17,869 nucleotides of DNA from Lobulomyces angularis (Eukaryota > Chytridiomycota > Chytridiomycetes > Lobulomycetales > Lobulomycetaceae). A program made the translations under genes and the position numbers. Below the pieces are notes generated by a model. That model was not told the origin of the DNA. It ran no database searches and worked only from the letters and a program-made list of their open reading frames with translations. The stretch covers positions 1 through 17,869 of the forward strand of contig JADHYX010000434.1 in NCBI GenBank assembly GCA_027604685.1, given 5' to 3'. Shown in pieces: positions 12,201-17,869 of the stretch. Position 1 is the stretch's first letter, and the number at the start of each line of letters is the position of its first letter.

Positions 12201-12395
12201 AATACCTTCGATATTTTTAAAATTATTAGGAAGATGTTTTGGTATATATGGATCAACCTTCAATTCGGAAGTTACTAATAAAAAAAAAAATTTTTTTGTA
12301 GAATGTGGTTTAGTTTTATTTTAAATATTATTATATTATTTTTTTTTACCTTCGGTAGTAACATTATGTTTAGTGATTTCAGTTTTCATGCTCAT
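1..12395 (-). CDS. Multimodular non-ribosomal peptide synthetase, 5' part of the gene (C-terminal end beyond the window)
   Basis: Cytosolic megasynthase that activates amino acids as AMP esters, loads them on phosphopantetheine arms and joins them. Proposed exons (minus strand, high to low): 12395-12350, 12274-12206, 12008-10552, 10479-10175, 10121-9267, 9199-7919, 7815-7170, 7091-6787, 6668-5814, 5745-3828, 3786-3482, 3432-2581, 2532-630, 584-280, 222-1. All introns are GT-AG and every join keeps frame, giving about 3,774 residues. Order is A-T-(C-A-T)x3-C. The start ATG at 12395 follows an A-rich leader, with a second in-frame ATG at 12389. The first 38 residues have no recognised domain. 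There is no N-terminal C domain, so A1 should load the first residue. A-T-C starts and the fungal C signatures (HHVLYDGW, NTVPCRTK, IQKW) recall fungal siderophore-type NRPSs, but those usually have fewer A domains, so I give no name. The left edge cuts C4. Confidence 0.93.
280..529 (-). repeat. Intragenic repeat block in T4, paired with T2
   Basis: Partner of 6787-7036. The near-identity includes the whole FFEIGGDSIS region and ends close to the codons for the conserved TETEK stretch. Confidence 0.8.
280..3432 (-). other. NRPS module 4: C3 (3432-~2079), A4 (~2078-630), T4 (584-280)
   Basis: Elongation module, residues about 2681-3700. C3 has HHVLYDG at 2827-2833. A4 has FTSGSTG at 3287-3293 (followed by NPKG rather than KPKG), FDMCVTE, GYGPSE and YKTGD. 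Its last motif reads TSNEK, with Glu replacing the usual Gly before the catalytic Lys. Hand-aligned code: D-M-T-L-I-S-G-C-I-K. It shares D-M-T with A2 but differs at later positions, so a related yet distinct substrate is possible. T4 serine is near residue 3653; T4 is close to T2 at the DNA level. Confidence 0.85.
3367..3786 (-). repeat. Intragenic repeat block, copy in module 3/4 (T3, intron, start of C3)
   Basis: Partner of 10056-10479. Similarity includes the 49-base intron 3481-3433, then stops abruptly near 3371. Beyond that point C3 instead matches C4 for more than 30 bases (see findings). Confidence 0.85.
3482..6668 (-). other. NRPS module 3: C2 (6668-~5283), A3 (~5282-3828), T3 (3786-3482)
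   Basis: Elongation module, residues about 1655-2680. C2 has HHVLYDG at 1801-1807. A3 has FTSGSTG at 2267-2273, FDMCADE near 2312, GYGPSE, YRTGD and a normal TTNGK end. Hand-aligned code: D-M-D-T-S-G-G-C-V-K. The acidic residue at the position equivalent to GrsA Trp239 would favour a polar or basic side chain; this is inference only. A3 and the end of C2 lie in a single 1,918-base exon, without the extra intron found in A2. T3 serine is near residue 2633. T3 and its downstream intron closely match those of module 1. Confidence 0.85.
6669..6786 (-). repeat. A/T microsatellite filling the T2/C2 intron
   Basis: This 118-base intron is about twice as long as its equivalents in the other modules. 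The plus strand shows stacked AAAAT and AAAAAT units around 6674-6743. Similar units fill intron 7816-7918 (about 7867-7897). These look like slippage products; I see no coding or regulatory content. Confidence 0.7.
6787..7036 (-). repeat. Intragenic repeat block in T2, paired with T4
   Basis: The 3' 250 bases of exon T2 differ from 280-529 (T4) at about 11 positions by eye. The remaining 55 bases at the 5' end of the exon (7037-7091), coding the linker just after A2, are quite different. The introns downstream also differ (118 versus 57 bases), so the copied tract is confined to the carrier-domain core. Confidence 0.8.
6787..10121 (-). other. NRPS module 2: C1 (10121-~8725), A2 (~8724-7170), T2 (7091-6787)
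   Basis: Elongation module, residues about 626-1654. C1 has the catalytic HHVLYDG at residues 773-779 (DNA about 9659-9682), so it should be active. An intron (9266-9200) falls just before IVGMLINTVPCRT. A2 has FTSGSTG at 1241-1247, FDMCVTE at 1286-1292, GYGPSE and YKTGD. Its last motif reads TTNQK instead of NGK but keeps the lysine. A2 alone is cut by an extra intron (7918-7816) after the core PTGLGNM segment. Hand-aligned code: D-M-T-A-S-G-G-V-T-K; I know no match. T2 has FFEIGGDS with serine near residue 1607. Confidence 0.85.
10056..10479 (-). repeat. Intragenic repeat block, copy in module 1/2 (T1, intron, start of C1)
   Basis: The block spans exon T1, the short T1/C1 intron (10174-10122) and the first roughly 65 bases of C1. 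It matches 3367-3786. By eye the 305-base T exons differ at about 18 positions, and the introns share the same GTTTTTTTGCAAAAA start and the same CTAAATCTAG end. Intron similarity means a recent copy or conversion event rather than conserved protein alone. Confidence 0.85.
10175..12008 (-). other. NRPS module 1: A1 (12008-10552) and T1 (10479-10175)
   Basis: Loading module, residues about 39-625. A1 is complete: ATP loop FTSGSTGKPKG at residues 214-224, FDAS at 259-262, YGPSE at 338-342, YRTGD at 422-426, VKVKGYRIEL at 446-455, and NGK at 522-524 with the catalytic lysine. T1 carries FFEIGGDS, with the phosphopantetheine serine near residue 578. Aligned by hand to GrsA, the specificity positions read D-A-A-V-V-G-S-I-C-K. 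The aspartate fits an alpha-amino acid. The DA...ICK frame is loosely like aromatic-type pockets, but that is weak. A1 differs from A2-A4 around the pocket: it has FDASIAEIF and lacks the LRED segment they share. The short 3' intron (10551-10480) separates A1 from T1 at the Lys of NGK. Confidence 0.85.
12056..12192 (-). repeat. Imperfect tandem duplication inside NRPS intron 2
   Basis: Intron 12205-12009 is the longest here (197 bases). On the plus strand it contains two imperfect copies of about 70 bases beginning TAACGAAAYATTATAAT at 12056 and 12130, each continuing into an AGTTTAT motif and an A-rich tail. The duplication explains the extra intron length. Confidence 0.6.
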
Positions 12396-12430
12396 TTTTT
12401 GTTTTATGTTTCTTAAGTTAATAAATAGGC

Positions 12431-12508
12431 CTAACAAAAAAAAAAAAAAATTAATATGATACAATTAAAACATAATAAAAAATATAAAAAAAAAAGAAAT
12501 TTTTTTAC
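12431..12508 (-). other. Possible 5'-UTR intron of the NRPS gene
   Basis: On the minus strand a donor reading AA|GTAAAAAAA at 12508 and an acceptor made of a long T run followed by GTTAG at 12431 bound 78 bases that look like the other introns here. The 35 bases between the acceptor and the ATG at 12395 have no stop in frame with that ATG. Joining the upstream exon brings an in-frame TAA four codons before the junction codon's end, and there is no upstream ATG after it. The spliced leader would therefore be untranslated and leave the proposed start unchanged. This rests only on splice-site appearance. Confidence 0.35.
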
Positions 12509-13110
12509 TTGTAAAAGATTATTTTATGAATGTAAAATTGTAAAATTTTTTCTAAATGATGTATCAGTTTATTTTTTTTATATGTAAAAAAAAAAATATA
12601 TAATTCTTAATTGATATGATTAATTTGAAACTTTTTTTTTAAATGCGTAATTAAAAAAATGTAGAATTTTTTTAAGTAAAATTTTTTTAATTTCTAAAAA
12701 ATAAAATTGTAAAGTTAATATCTATAACAGAAAAAAAAAAAAAAAATTCCGGTATTGTTTTAATAAAGAAAAAAATCCAGGTTCGAAAGGAGCTCAGCAA
12801 CAAAATTAGACAAATTTAAAAAAAGCAAGATCAGGTATATCAAAAAATGGTCCACTTCGGATTATTTCGAAAAATCTCAAAGTTTTTTTGTTATGTTTGG
12901 TGCCACTTTCCCCTTTTCGTAAGCTTAATTTTTGCTTTCTAATTTCAGCTTGATCTTTTATGCGATTTTTTTTTTGTTGTCTTGTTGTTTTGTGTTTTTT
13001 TTTTGTTTTTCATTTAACTTTTTAAGATTTTTTTTAAATTTTTTTTTTTTTTTTTTTTCTCAAATTTTCAAATATCGGCGAAACTTAATTTTTTAGAACA
13101 ACAGAAAAAA

Positions 13111-13208
13111 TAGTATAATAATGTATCTAAAATAATAGTATAATAATAGAGTAATATTAGAGTATTGAATCTATAATAATAAAGTAATAAATCTTAATAA
13201 TAATAGGT
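13111..13208. repeat. Low-complexity ATA-type repeat
   Basis: A run of TAATA/ATAAT units; TAGTATAATAAT occurs near 13111 and again near 13136, followed by degenerate units. Simple slippage-type DNA in the intergenic region. Confidence 0.6.
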
Positions 13209-13471
13209 TCCCTAATAACAAGTCATTTAATATGTGAAGTTCGTCCTACAAATATCTATTTGCTAATAGTTTTGAATTAAAATATATTTTATTGAGAATT
13301 TTCTTATGAGGAATTGATATAAAAAAAATTTTTTTATTTTTTATTTTTTTATTGATTTATTGTATTGATGTAGAATTAAAAAATATCTAATTTTTTTTTT
13401 CTTTAAATTGCAAAAAAGTATATATTGAAATATAAGAAAAAAAGAAAAGTTTTCTATTAATTTATAAATTT

Positions 13472-14134
13472 TTAATTATCTTTTAAATATCTATCACAGG
13501 CCATTTTGTAACCAACAGAAACTTCTTTTTCAAATGGTTTGGAGGAAGCAGAAGTTTCAGTGATAACTTTGTGCATACATCCATCAACTTCACATTGTGT
13601 TTTTAAAAGAGTTTTGTTACATTTTGGATCTTCAGTTGAGCAATCCAAGGAATTTAGTAAAAAATCACCTCTGCAACTCTAAAAAAAAAAAGATTATATT
13701 AAAAAATAACTTTAATCACAATTTTTTTTTTACCAAGTCACTAGTGTTTGTTTTAATTGTGCATAATGGTGATTTCTTGTATTCATTAGAAGGAACAATG
13801 AGAGATAAAATATCAGATATTGGGATTGATTCAGTTTCATCGGTCAGAGTTATGTTAAAATTTACTGCCTTGTCTTCTTCAGAGCATGATTTCAATGCAG
13901 TTTCCAATACACCGTCAGCAGCTTTACCACACTGTTCACTGGTACTAAGAAAAAAAAAAAAATTACAAAAAAATTTACTCAAAACTTTTTTTACCATAAA
14001 CCTTCCTTGAAAAGAATAGTGGATTTGTAGAAGTCAAGTGAATCGGATTCAGCTATAGATTTTAAATTACAGGCAGGATAGGCAACGCTATATAACCTTG
14101 CAATTGCAGCAACACATGAAATATGGCAATACAT
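13472..14134 (-). CDS. Small cysteine-rich protein of unknown function, possibly secreted
   Basis: Three exons on the minus strand, 14134-13995, 13944-13734 and 13678-13472, with GT-AG introns of 50 and 55 bases, join in frame to 185 residues ending in TAA. The protein has many cysteines (e.g. in TSEQCGK, LKSC, SPLC, LDC, CNK, TQC, DGC) and several NxT/S sites, which suits an exported disulfide-bonded protein. I do not recognise a family. The start is uncertain: the ATG at 14134 has an in-frame stop just upstream and gives MYCHISCVAAIARLYS, a poor signal peptide. An alternative is a 26-base first exon 14239-14214 spliced to 14096, phase-consistent, giving MFFFIAYLKLYSVAYPAC and 181 residues. 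It is divergent from the tyrosinase at 14575, with under 450 bases between starts. Confidence 0.62.
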
Positions 14135-14574
14135 TTTTTATCAAATATTATTAATGAACAAAAACCTTTTTTTTTTTAATTTTAATTTTTTTTTTTTTTT
14201 TTTTTTATTTTACTTTAAATACGCAATAAAGAAAAACATAAAAAAAATGTTTCTAAAACAAAAACAATCTCAAATTAAACTTCTGCTACACTTTGGCACC
14301 CCTTTTTTTTTTAACAAAAGTCCTTTTTTAATTTTTTTCAAGCGAAAAAGCAAAAGGGAGATAGTACCAGCGGGGTTTACAGTGATACTAAAAAAAAATA
14401 GCTGCCTTAGCCACAGTGAAAATCTTTTGCTTGCGTTTGTTGCTTGTTTTCTTTTTGTAAAAAAATTTTTATTTCTTGAAATTACTCCATTTGTGGTACC
14501 TTTTAATTTTTATTTGGTATATTTATAGGATTAGTTTAATTTTTTTTTTTTTCTTTAATAAACTTAGAAAAAAA
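14135..14574. promoter_or_regulatory. Shared intergenic region between divergent cysteine-rich gene and tyrosinase 1
   Basis: About 440 bases that must contain the 5' signals of both genes. Long T runs alternate with a less AT-rich patch at about 14280-14440, which includes CTTTGGCACC and AAAGGGAGATAGTACC. Phe-rich reading frames here are by-products of T runs. The alternative first exon of the cysteine-rich gene would lie at 14239-14214. Confidence 0.45.
14518..14527 (+). promoter_or_regulatory. TATA-like box of tyrosinase 1
   Basis: TATATTTATA sits about 48 bases before the ATG at 14575, after a stretch of mixed composition. In such AT-rich DNA a chance match is easy, so support is modest. 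Confidence 0.3.
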
Positions 14575-15789
14575 ATGAAATTTGCTGCTTTATATTTTCT
14601 AGTTACTATCTCTAGTACAGCGAGTTATTTATGTGGAACAAAAAGTCCACTACCATCTGCAACAACTAACTCTGCAACTACACCTGCAACTACTCCAATC
14701 CAAACAGCTCTACCTGCAACTACCCAACCTGTAACAACACCTGCAAAACCTGAAACTTGTAAACCTGTAGTTCGTAAAGAATGGAGAAATCTATCTGAAA
14801 AAGAACAACAAGACTTTTTTACTGCAATTAATATATTAAAAAAAGCTCCTAGTCTTGGAAATTACGATAGCAGATATGATGTAAAAAAAAAAAAAAACCA
14901 AAAATTATACATATAATTAAATTAATATTAATTTTTTTTTTCTTTCTCAGGATTTTGTTGCAATTCATTCAACCCAAGCAGATAATATTCATTTCGTTCC
15001 TCAATTTCTTCCATGGCATAGAATCTTTTTGCGTTCTTTAGAAGTGGAGATGCAAAAAGTTTTAAACCAACCAGAGTATTCGTTACCTTACTGGAATAAA
15101 GCGTTAGATTGGGATGCACCTGAAAAAGCACCAAGTAATTATTTTTTTTTTTTGAAAAAAAAATAAAATACTAAACTATTCCTTTCTTAAAGTTTGGGGA
15201 CCTACTAAGTTTGGTGGAAACGGACAAGGTGAAAATAACTGCGTTTTAGATGGACAATTTGCCAACTGGAACTCTAGTATTTGGACTTTTTATCCTGGAA
15301 TGACCAACACCAAAAAAGATGGATGTTTGCAAAGAAGATTTAAAAAAAGAAACAATATTACTGATACAATTTTCGAATTTGCTCCACCAGAAGAAATTGC
15401 TGCTTTAGTCAACAGTTCAAACCAGTATGCTGAATTCAGTACAAACTTGGAATGGCATTTGACTCATTATGGTGCTCATGGAGGTATTGGTGGTGATATG
15501 GGCCACTTTGCTGATACTGTTGGTAAATAAAATTTTTTTAATTTTAAAAAATTAATTATTTAATTTTTTTTTTTTAGCGGATCCAATTTTTTTCCTTCAT
15601 CACAATGATCTTGATAAAATCTGGTTCGACTGGCAAGTAAACAATAACATCAGTGACTACGCTGGGTTTGATGCAAGAGGTGAAGAAAATGTTGTTGCTA
15701 ATGTTACTTTAGATGATATTATGGAACCCTTCAATATCTCAGTTGGTGCTGTTATGAATATCACTGACCTTTGTTATCAGTTTGAATAA
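14575..15789 (+). CDS. Secreted tyrosinase (type-3 copper oxidase) with Thr/Pro-rich linker
   Basis: Oxidises phenols and catechols to quinones with O2 at a two-copper centre; likely acts outside the cell. Exons 14575-14880, 14951-15134, 15193-15522 and 15578-15789 join in frame to 343 residues. Residues 1-19 form a signal peptide (MKFAALYFLVTISSTAS). About residues 28-62 are rich in Thr, Pro and Ala, a likely O-glycosylated mucin-like linker. The catalytic domain begins VVRKEWRNLS. CuA histidines are H108, H116 and H125 (FLPWHR). CuB histidines are H255 and H259 (HYGAHGGIGGDM) and H281/H282 (DPIFFLHH). The protein ends soon after NITDLCYQFE with no hydrophobic tail and no long C-terminal lid extension. 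The ATG follows an A run; the upstream in-frame ATG at 14476 would bury the signal peptide. AATAAA overlaps the stop. Confidence 0.92.
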
Positions 15790-16549
15790 AAAGAAAATAA
15801 AAAAAGAAATATAGATGCTGATTATTTTTAGATTTATTCTTTAATTTATAAATTTATAGTTTTTTCTTCTTTTTTTTTTTTTAAAATACATTATTTTATT
15901 TATTTATCACAAAATAAAATTAAAAACTAAAAAAAATTTTTTTAAAACTTTATAAATATGTATTTATGTAAGAAAAAATTTTTATTTATTTTTAATTAGA
16001 AAACTTAAAAAAAAAAAATATGTATTTATTTGATAACAAAGATTTCAAAAAAATTTTTTTTTTTTTCCAATTGATTTTCTTGGAAAAATCTAAACAATAA
16101 AAACATAAACTCAACAGAAACAAGGAAAAAAAAAAAAAGTTTTTTAACTTCTACTTTAAATTTATAAACTAGGTTACTTTAAAGTATCAAACTTCATCTT
16201 TTAACCTTTAAAGCTAAAAAATTTAAAAAAAAACTTTTGACCTTTTTTATTTTACTTTATTATTTTTTAAATGAAAACTTAAAATTATTAAAAAAAAAAA
16301 ATAATAAAAATAAAAAATTTTTTTAAGAAATTTTTTTTTTTTTTAACATTGAAAAAAATAATTAATAAATAGGATTTTTTTTTTTTTTATTTAGTTTTAT
16401 GATGCACAAAATATATAAGTTTTTCTAATGTTAATTTCAAAAAAAAAAGAAAAAAAAAAATAGGAAGATAAGTTAAAAAATAATAAAATAAAAAATAAAA
16501 ATAAAATTAAAATCTTCAAAAAAAAAAATAAAAAAAAGGAATTCATCTT
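15790..16549. other. Intergenic region between convergent tyrosinase genes
   Basis: About 760 bases of A and T runs between two stop codons. It should hold the 3' ends of both transcripts; AATAAA-type words occur many times on both strands and none can be singled out. I see no gene, RNA or mobile element. Confidence 0.6.
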
Positions 16550-17848
16550 TTACAAACATGATACCAAAATTATCAAGAGCATTGATAAAGTTGCACCATA
16601 AAGTCTTTGAGCTGAACTATCTTTCTGTTTAGATTCAGGAACTACTTCCTTATCTGCTACTTTACGCATATTGGTGTATTCGTAACAAATGTCGGAAATG
16701 TTCATAACATCTTTAACGGTAAAATCGAATGGATACATTACTTCACTAAGACTTGCATTTACTACAGTGGTATTTGGCCAGTTGTCGTTTAATCCAGTGT
16801 ATTCACTATATCTAGAGACATCAAGTGTTTCCCACTCTGCCCAGTTTTTATCTACAAAAGTGTGATGTAGTATAAAAATTGGATCACTATCAAAAAAAAA
16901 AAAAACCTATTAATTGAGTTGTTTAAAAAAAAGGATATATACAGAGCAGGATCAGCAAGATCAGCCATGTCACCACCAATGTATAAGTGAACTCTCGCAT
17001 GCTCGAAAGTAAACATGGAATTGAATGCAGGAAAGTCAACGGAATTGTCTTGTACAGCGTAGATTTCTTCAGAATTATTCCATCTTTTAATAGATACTCC
17101 AGCGGTTTCCATTGTTCTTGGTCTAAAATCTCTTTGTAAACAACCATTTAATTTTGTATTGTTTCTTGGTTCAAATGGGGAAATTGTAAATATTTTGGAA
17201 GTGAAGTTGGCAAACTTTCCATCTACAACGCACATATGTTCTCCTTGGCCATTACCACCAAATTTATCAGGTCCCCAAACTTTTAAAATAAAAAAAAGAA
17301 ATAAAATTATTAAAAAACTTTTTTACATTTTTTTTTTTTTTTTTTTTCTTAAGTTTCTTATTTTTATATTATTTTTTTTACCTGGAGCTTTTTCTGGTTC
17401 TTCAAAATCTAAAGTCCATTCCCAATATGGTAAAGAATAGTTTGGATTTTCTAAAACTTTTTGCATTTCTAATTCAAACGCACGCAAGTATGCTCTAAAA
17501 ATAAAATTAAAAAATACATTATTTTTTTACCTGTGCCATGGTAAAAAAGCAGGAACAAAGTGGGCTTCTTGTACCTTGTCTGCGTGAATTTGGGCAAATT
17601 CCTAAGGAAAAAAAAATAAAATAAGAAAATATTTTAAGTTAAGTGTATTCAAAAAAAAAAAAAACCTCAAATCTATTATCACTGCCAGGAGTAACACTAG
17701 GCATTTTCATTAATTTAAGGACACCGGTAAAGTAATCTTCTTGTTCTTGGGTAGATAGAGCTCTCCATTCTTTTCTAACCACTCTATTTTGTTTGCAACT
17801 TTGGGTTAAAACCAAAGAAGCTAATGCAGAAAGAATAACAAATTTCAT
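16550..17848 (-). CDS. Tyrosinase with predicted GPI-anchor signal
   Basis: Paralog of the tyrosinase at 14575, same chemistry, probably held at the cell surface. Exons 17848-17666, 17601-17531, 17494-17382, 17279-16943 and 16886-16550 join in frame to 346 residues. The signal peptide is MKFVILSALASLVLTQS; the catalytic domain starts almost at once (VVRKEWRALS) with no mucin-like linker. CuA histidines are H67, H75 and H84 (FLPWHR); CuB are H216 and H220 (EHARVHLYIGGDM) and H242/H243 (DPIFILHH). The C-terminus has a polar stretch with KQKDSSAQ followed by a hydrophobic tail (LSMLLIILVSCL), the layout of a GPI-attachment signal. Two introns share site and phase with the paralog; an extra one splits the CuA PWHR codons (17530-17495). 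The start is the only ATG before the signal peptide; 21 bases of leader are visible. Confidence 0.92.
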
Positions 17849-17869
17849 TTTTTTTTTTTTTAATTTTTT

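Larger units (their letters stand above)
12396..13471. promoter_or_regulatory. Intergenic region upstream of the NRPS gene, with a GC-richer patch at about 12778-12985
   Basis: About 1.1 kb between the stop of the cysteine-rich gene (13472) and the NRPS start; both are on the minus strand, so this should hold the NRPS promoter. Most is A/T homopolymer. The 12778-12985 patch is clearly less AT-rich, has no long reading frame, and contains a TTTGGTGCCA motif, a C4T4 run and a TGATCTTTTATG segment. I found no convincing consensus iron/GATA site (ATCWGATAA type). Function is inferred from position only. Confidence 0.35.

Noticed and set aside
1..12395. Naming the NRPS as a specific siderophore synthetase
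   Set aside because: Architecture and motifs are suggestive, but the A-domain number differs, the gene is incomplete and no hydroxylase partner is present.
12396..13471. Possible tRNA, small RNA gene or further exon in the GC-richer patch
   Set aside because: No cloverleaf, A/B box set or phase-consistent exon could be read; kept only as a regulatory candidate.
13597..14010. Plus-strand frame of 137 residues opposite the cysteine-rich gene
   Set aside because: It runs through A/T runs that serve as introns on the minus strand, and the minus-strand exons join cleanly in frame with GT-AG sites.
14154..14528. Plus-strand Phe/Lys-rich frame of 124 residues
   Set aside because: Its residues come from T and A runs; no start context, domain or downstream continuity. 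It lies in the divergent promoter region.
14476..14574. Upstream in-frame ATG extending tyrosinase 1 by 33 residues
   Set aside because: The extension is low complexity and would put the clear signal peptide MKFAALYFLV inside the protein; the ATG at 14575 has the same form as the paralog's start.
14928..15134. Minus-strand frame of 68 residues
   Set aside because: Antisense to exon 2 of tyrosinase 1, which codes the CuA site.
16923..17440. Other frames over the minus-strand tyrosinase (16923-17147 minus, 17159-17440 plus)
   Set aside because: They overlap the CuB exon in the wrong frame or cross introns; the exon model accounts for all copper ligands.
1..17869. Mobile elements, CRISPR arrays or bacterial operon signals
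   Set aside because: No transposase, terminal inverted repeats or regularly spaced repeats seen; repeats found are intragenic duplications or A/T slippage. Split genes show a eukaryote.

Overview
The window reads as nuclear DNA of a very AT-rich, intron-bearing eukaryote, most likely an early-diverging (zygomycete-grade) fungus. Every gene is split by short GT–AG introns of about 50–200 bases carrying long A or T runs, and the intergenic DNA is almost pure A/T homopolymer. The condensation and adenylation domains carry fungal NRPS signatures, and two secreted tyrosinases are present. The tyrosinases need oxygen, which argues against the AT-rich anaerobic gut fungi. The lineage (for example an entomophthoralean fungus) is a guess.

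Positions 1–12395, minus strand: one giant non-ribosomal peptide synthetase (NRPS) gene. It starts at 12395 and runs off the left edge. I resolved 15 exons whose phases all close, giving about 3,774 residues in the order A1-T1-C1-A2-T2-C2-A3-T3-C3-A4-T4-C4(partial). There is no starter C domain. The C-A-T modules are built from the same exon cassette: a 305-base T exon four times, an 852/855-base exon for most of C three times, then an exon or exon pair for the C end plus A. Nearly identical blocks alternate between modules (T1≈T3, T2≈T4), and the first exon of C3 is a visible mosaic, so the gene looks like the product of recent internal duplication or conversion.

Positions 12396–13471: AT-rich DNA with one less AT-rich patch, the likely NRPS promoter region, including a possible 5′-UTR intron. 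Positions 13472–14134, minus strand: a three-exon gene for a small cysteine-rich protein of unknown function. It is divergent from a tyrosinase gene on the plus strand (14575–15789, four exons, 343 residues, signal peptide plus Thr/Pro-rich linker). After about 760 bases of A/T tracts comes a second, convergent tyrosinase gene on the minus strand (16550–17848, five exons, 346 residues), with a hydrophobic C-terminal tail typical of a GPI-anchor signal.

How the genes work together is inference. The NRPS would make a peptide of at least four residues in the cytosol. The tyrosinases should act outside the cell or at its surface on phenols (melanin-type chemistry or protein cross-linking). Whether NRPS and tyrosinases form one biosynthetic cluster cannot be decided from sequence alone.
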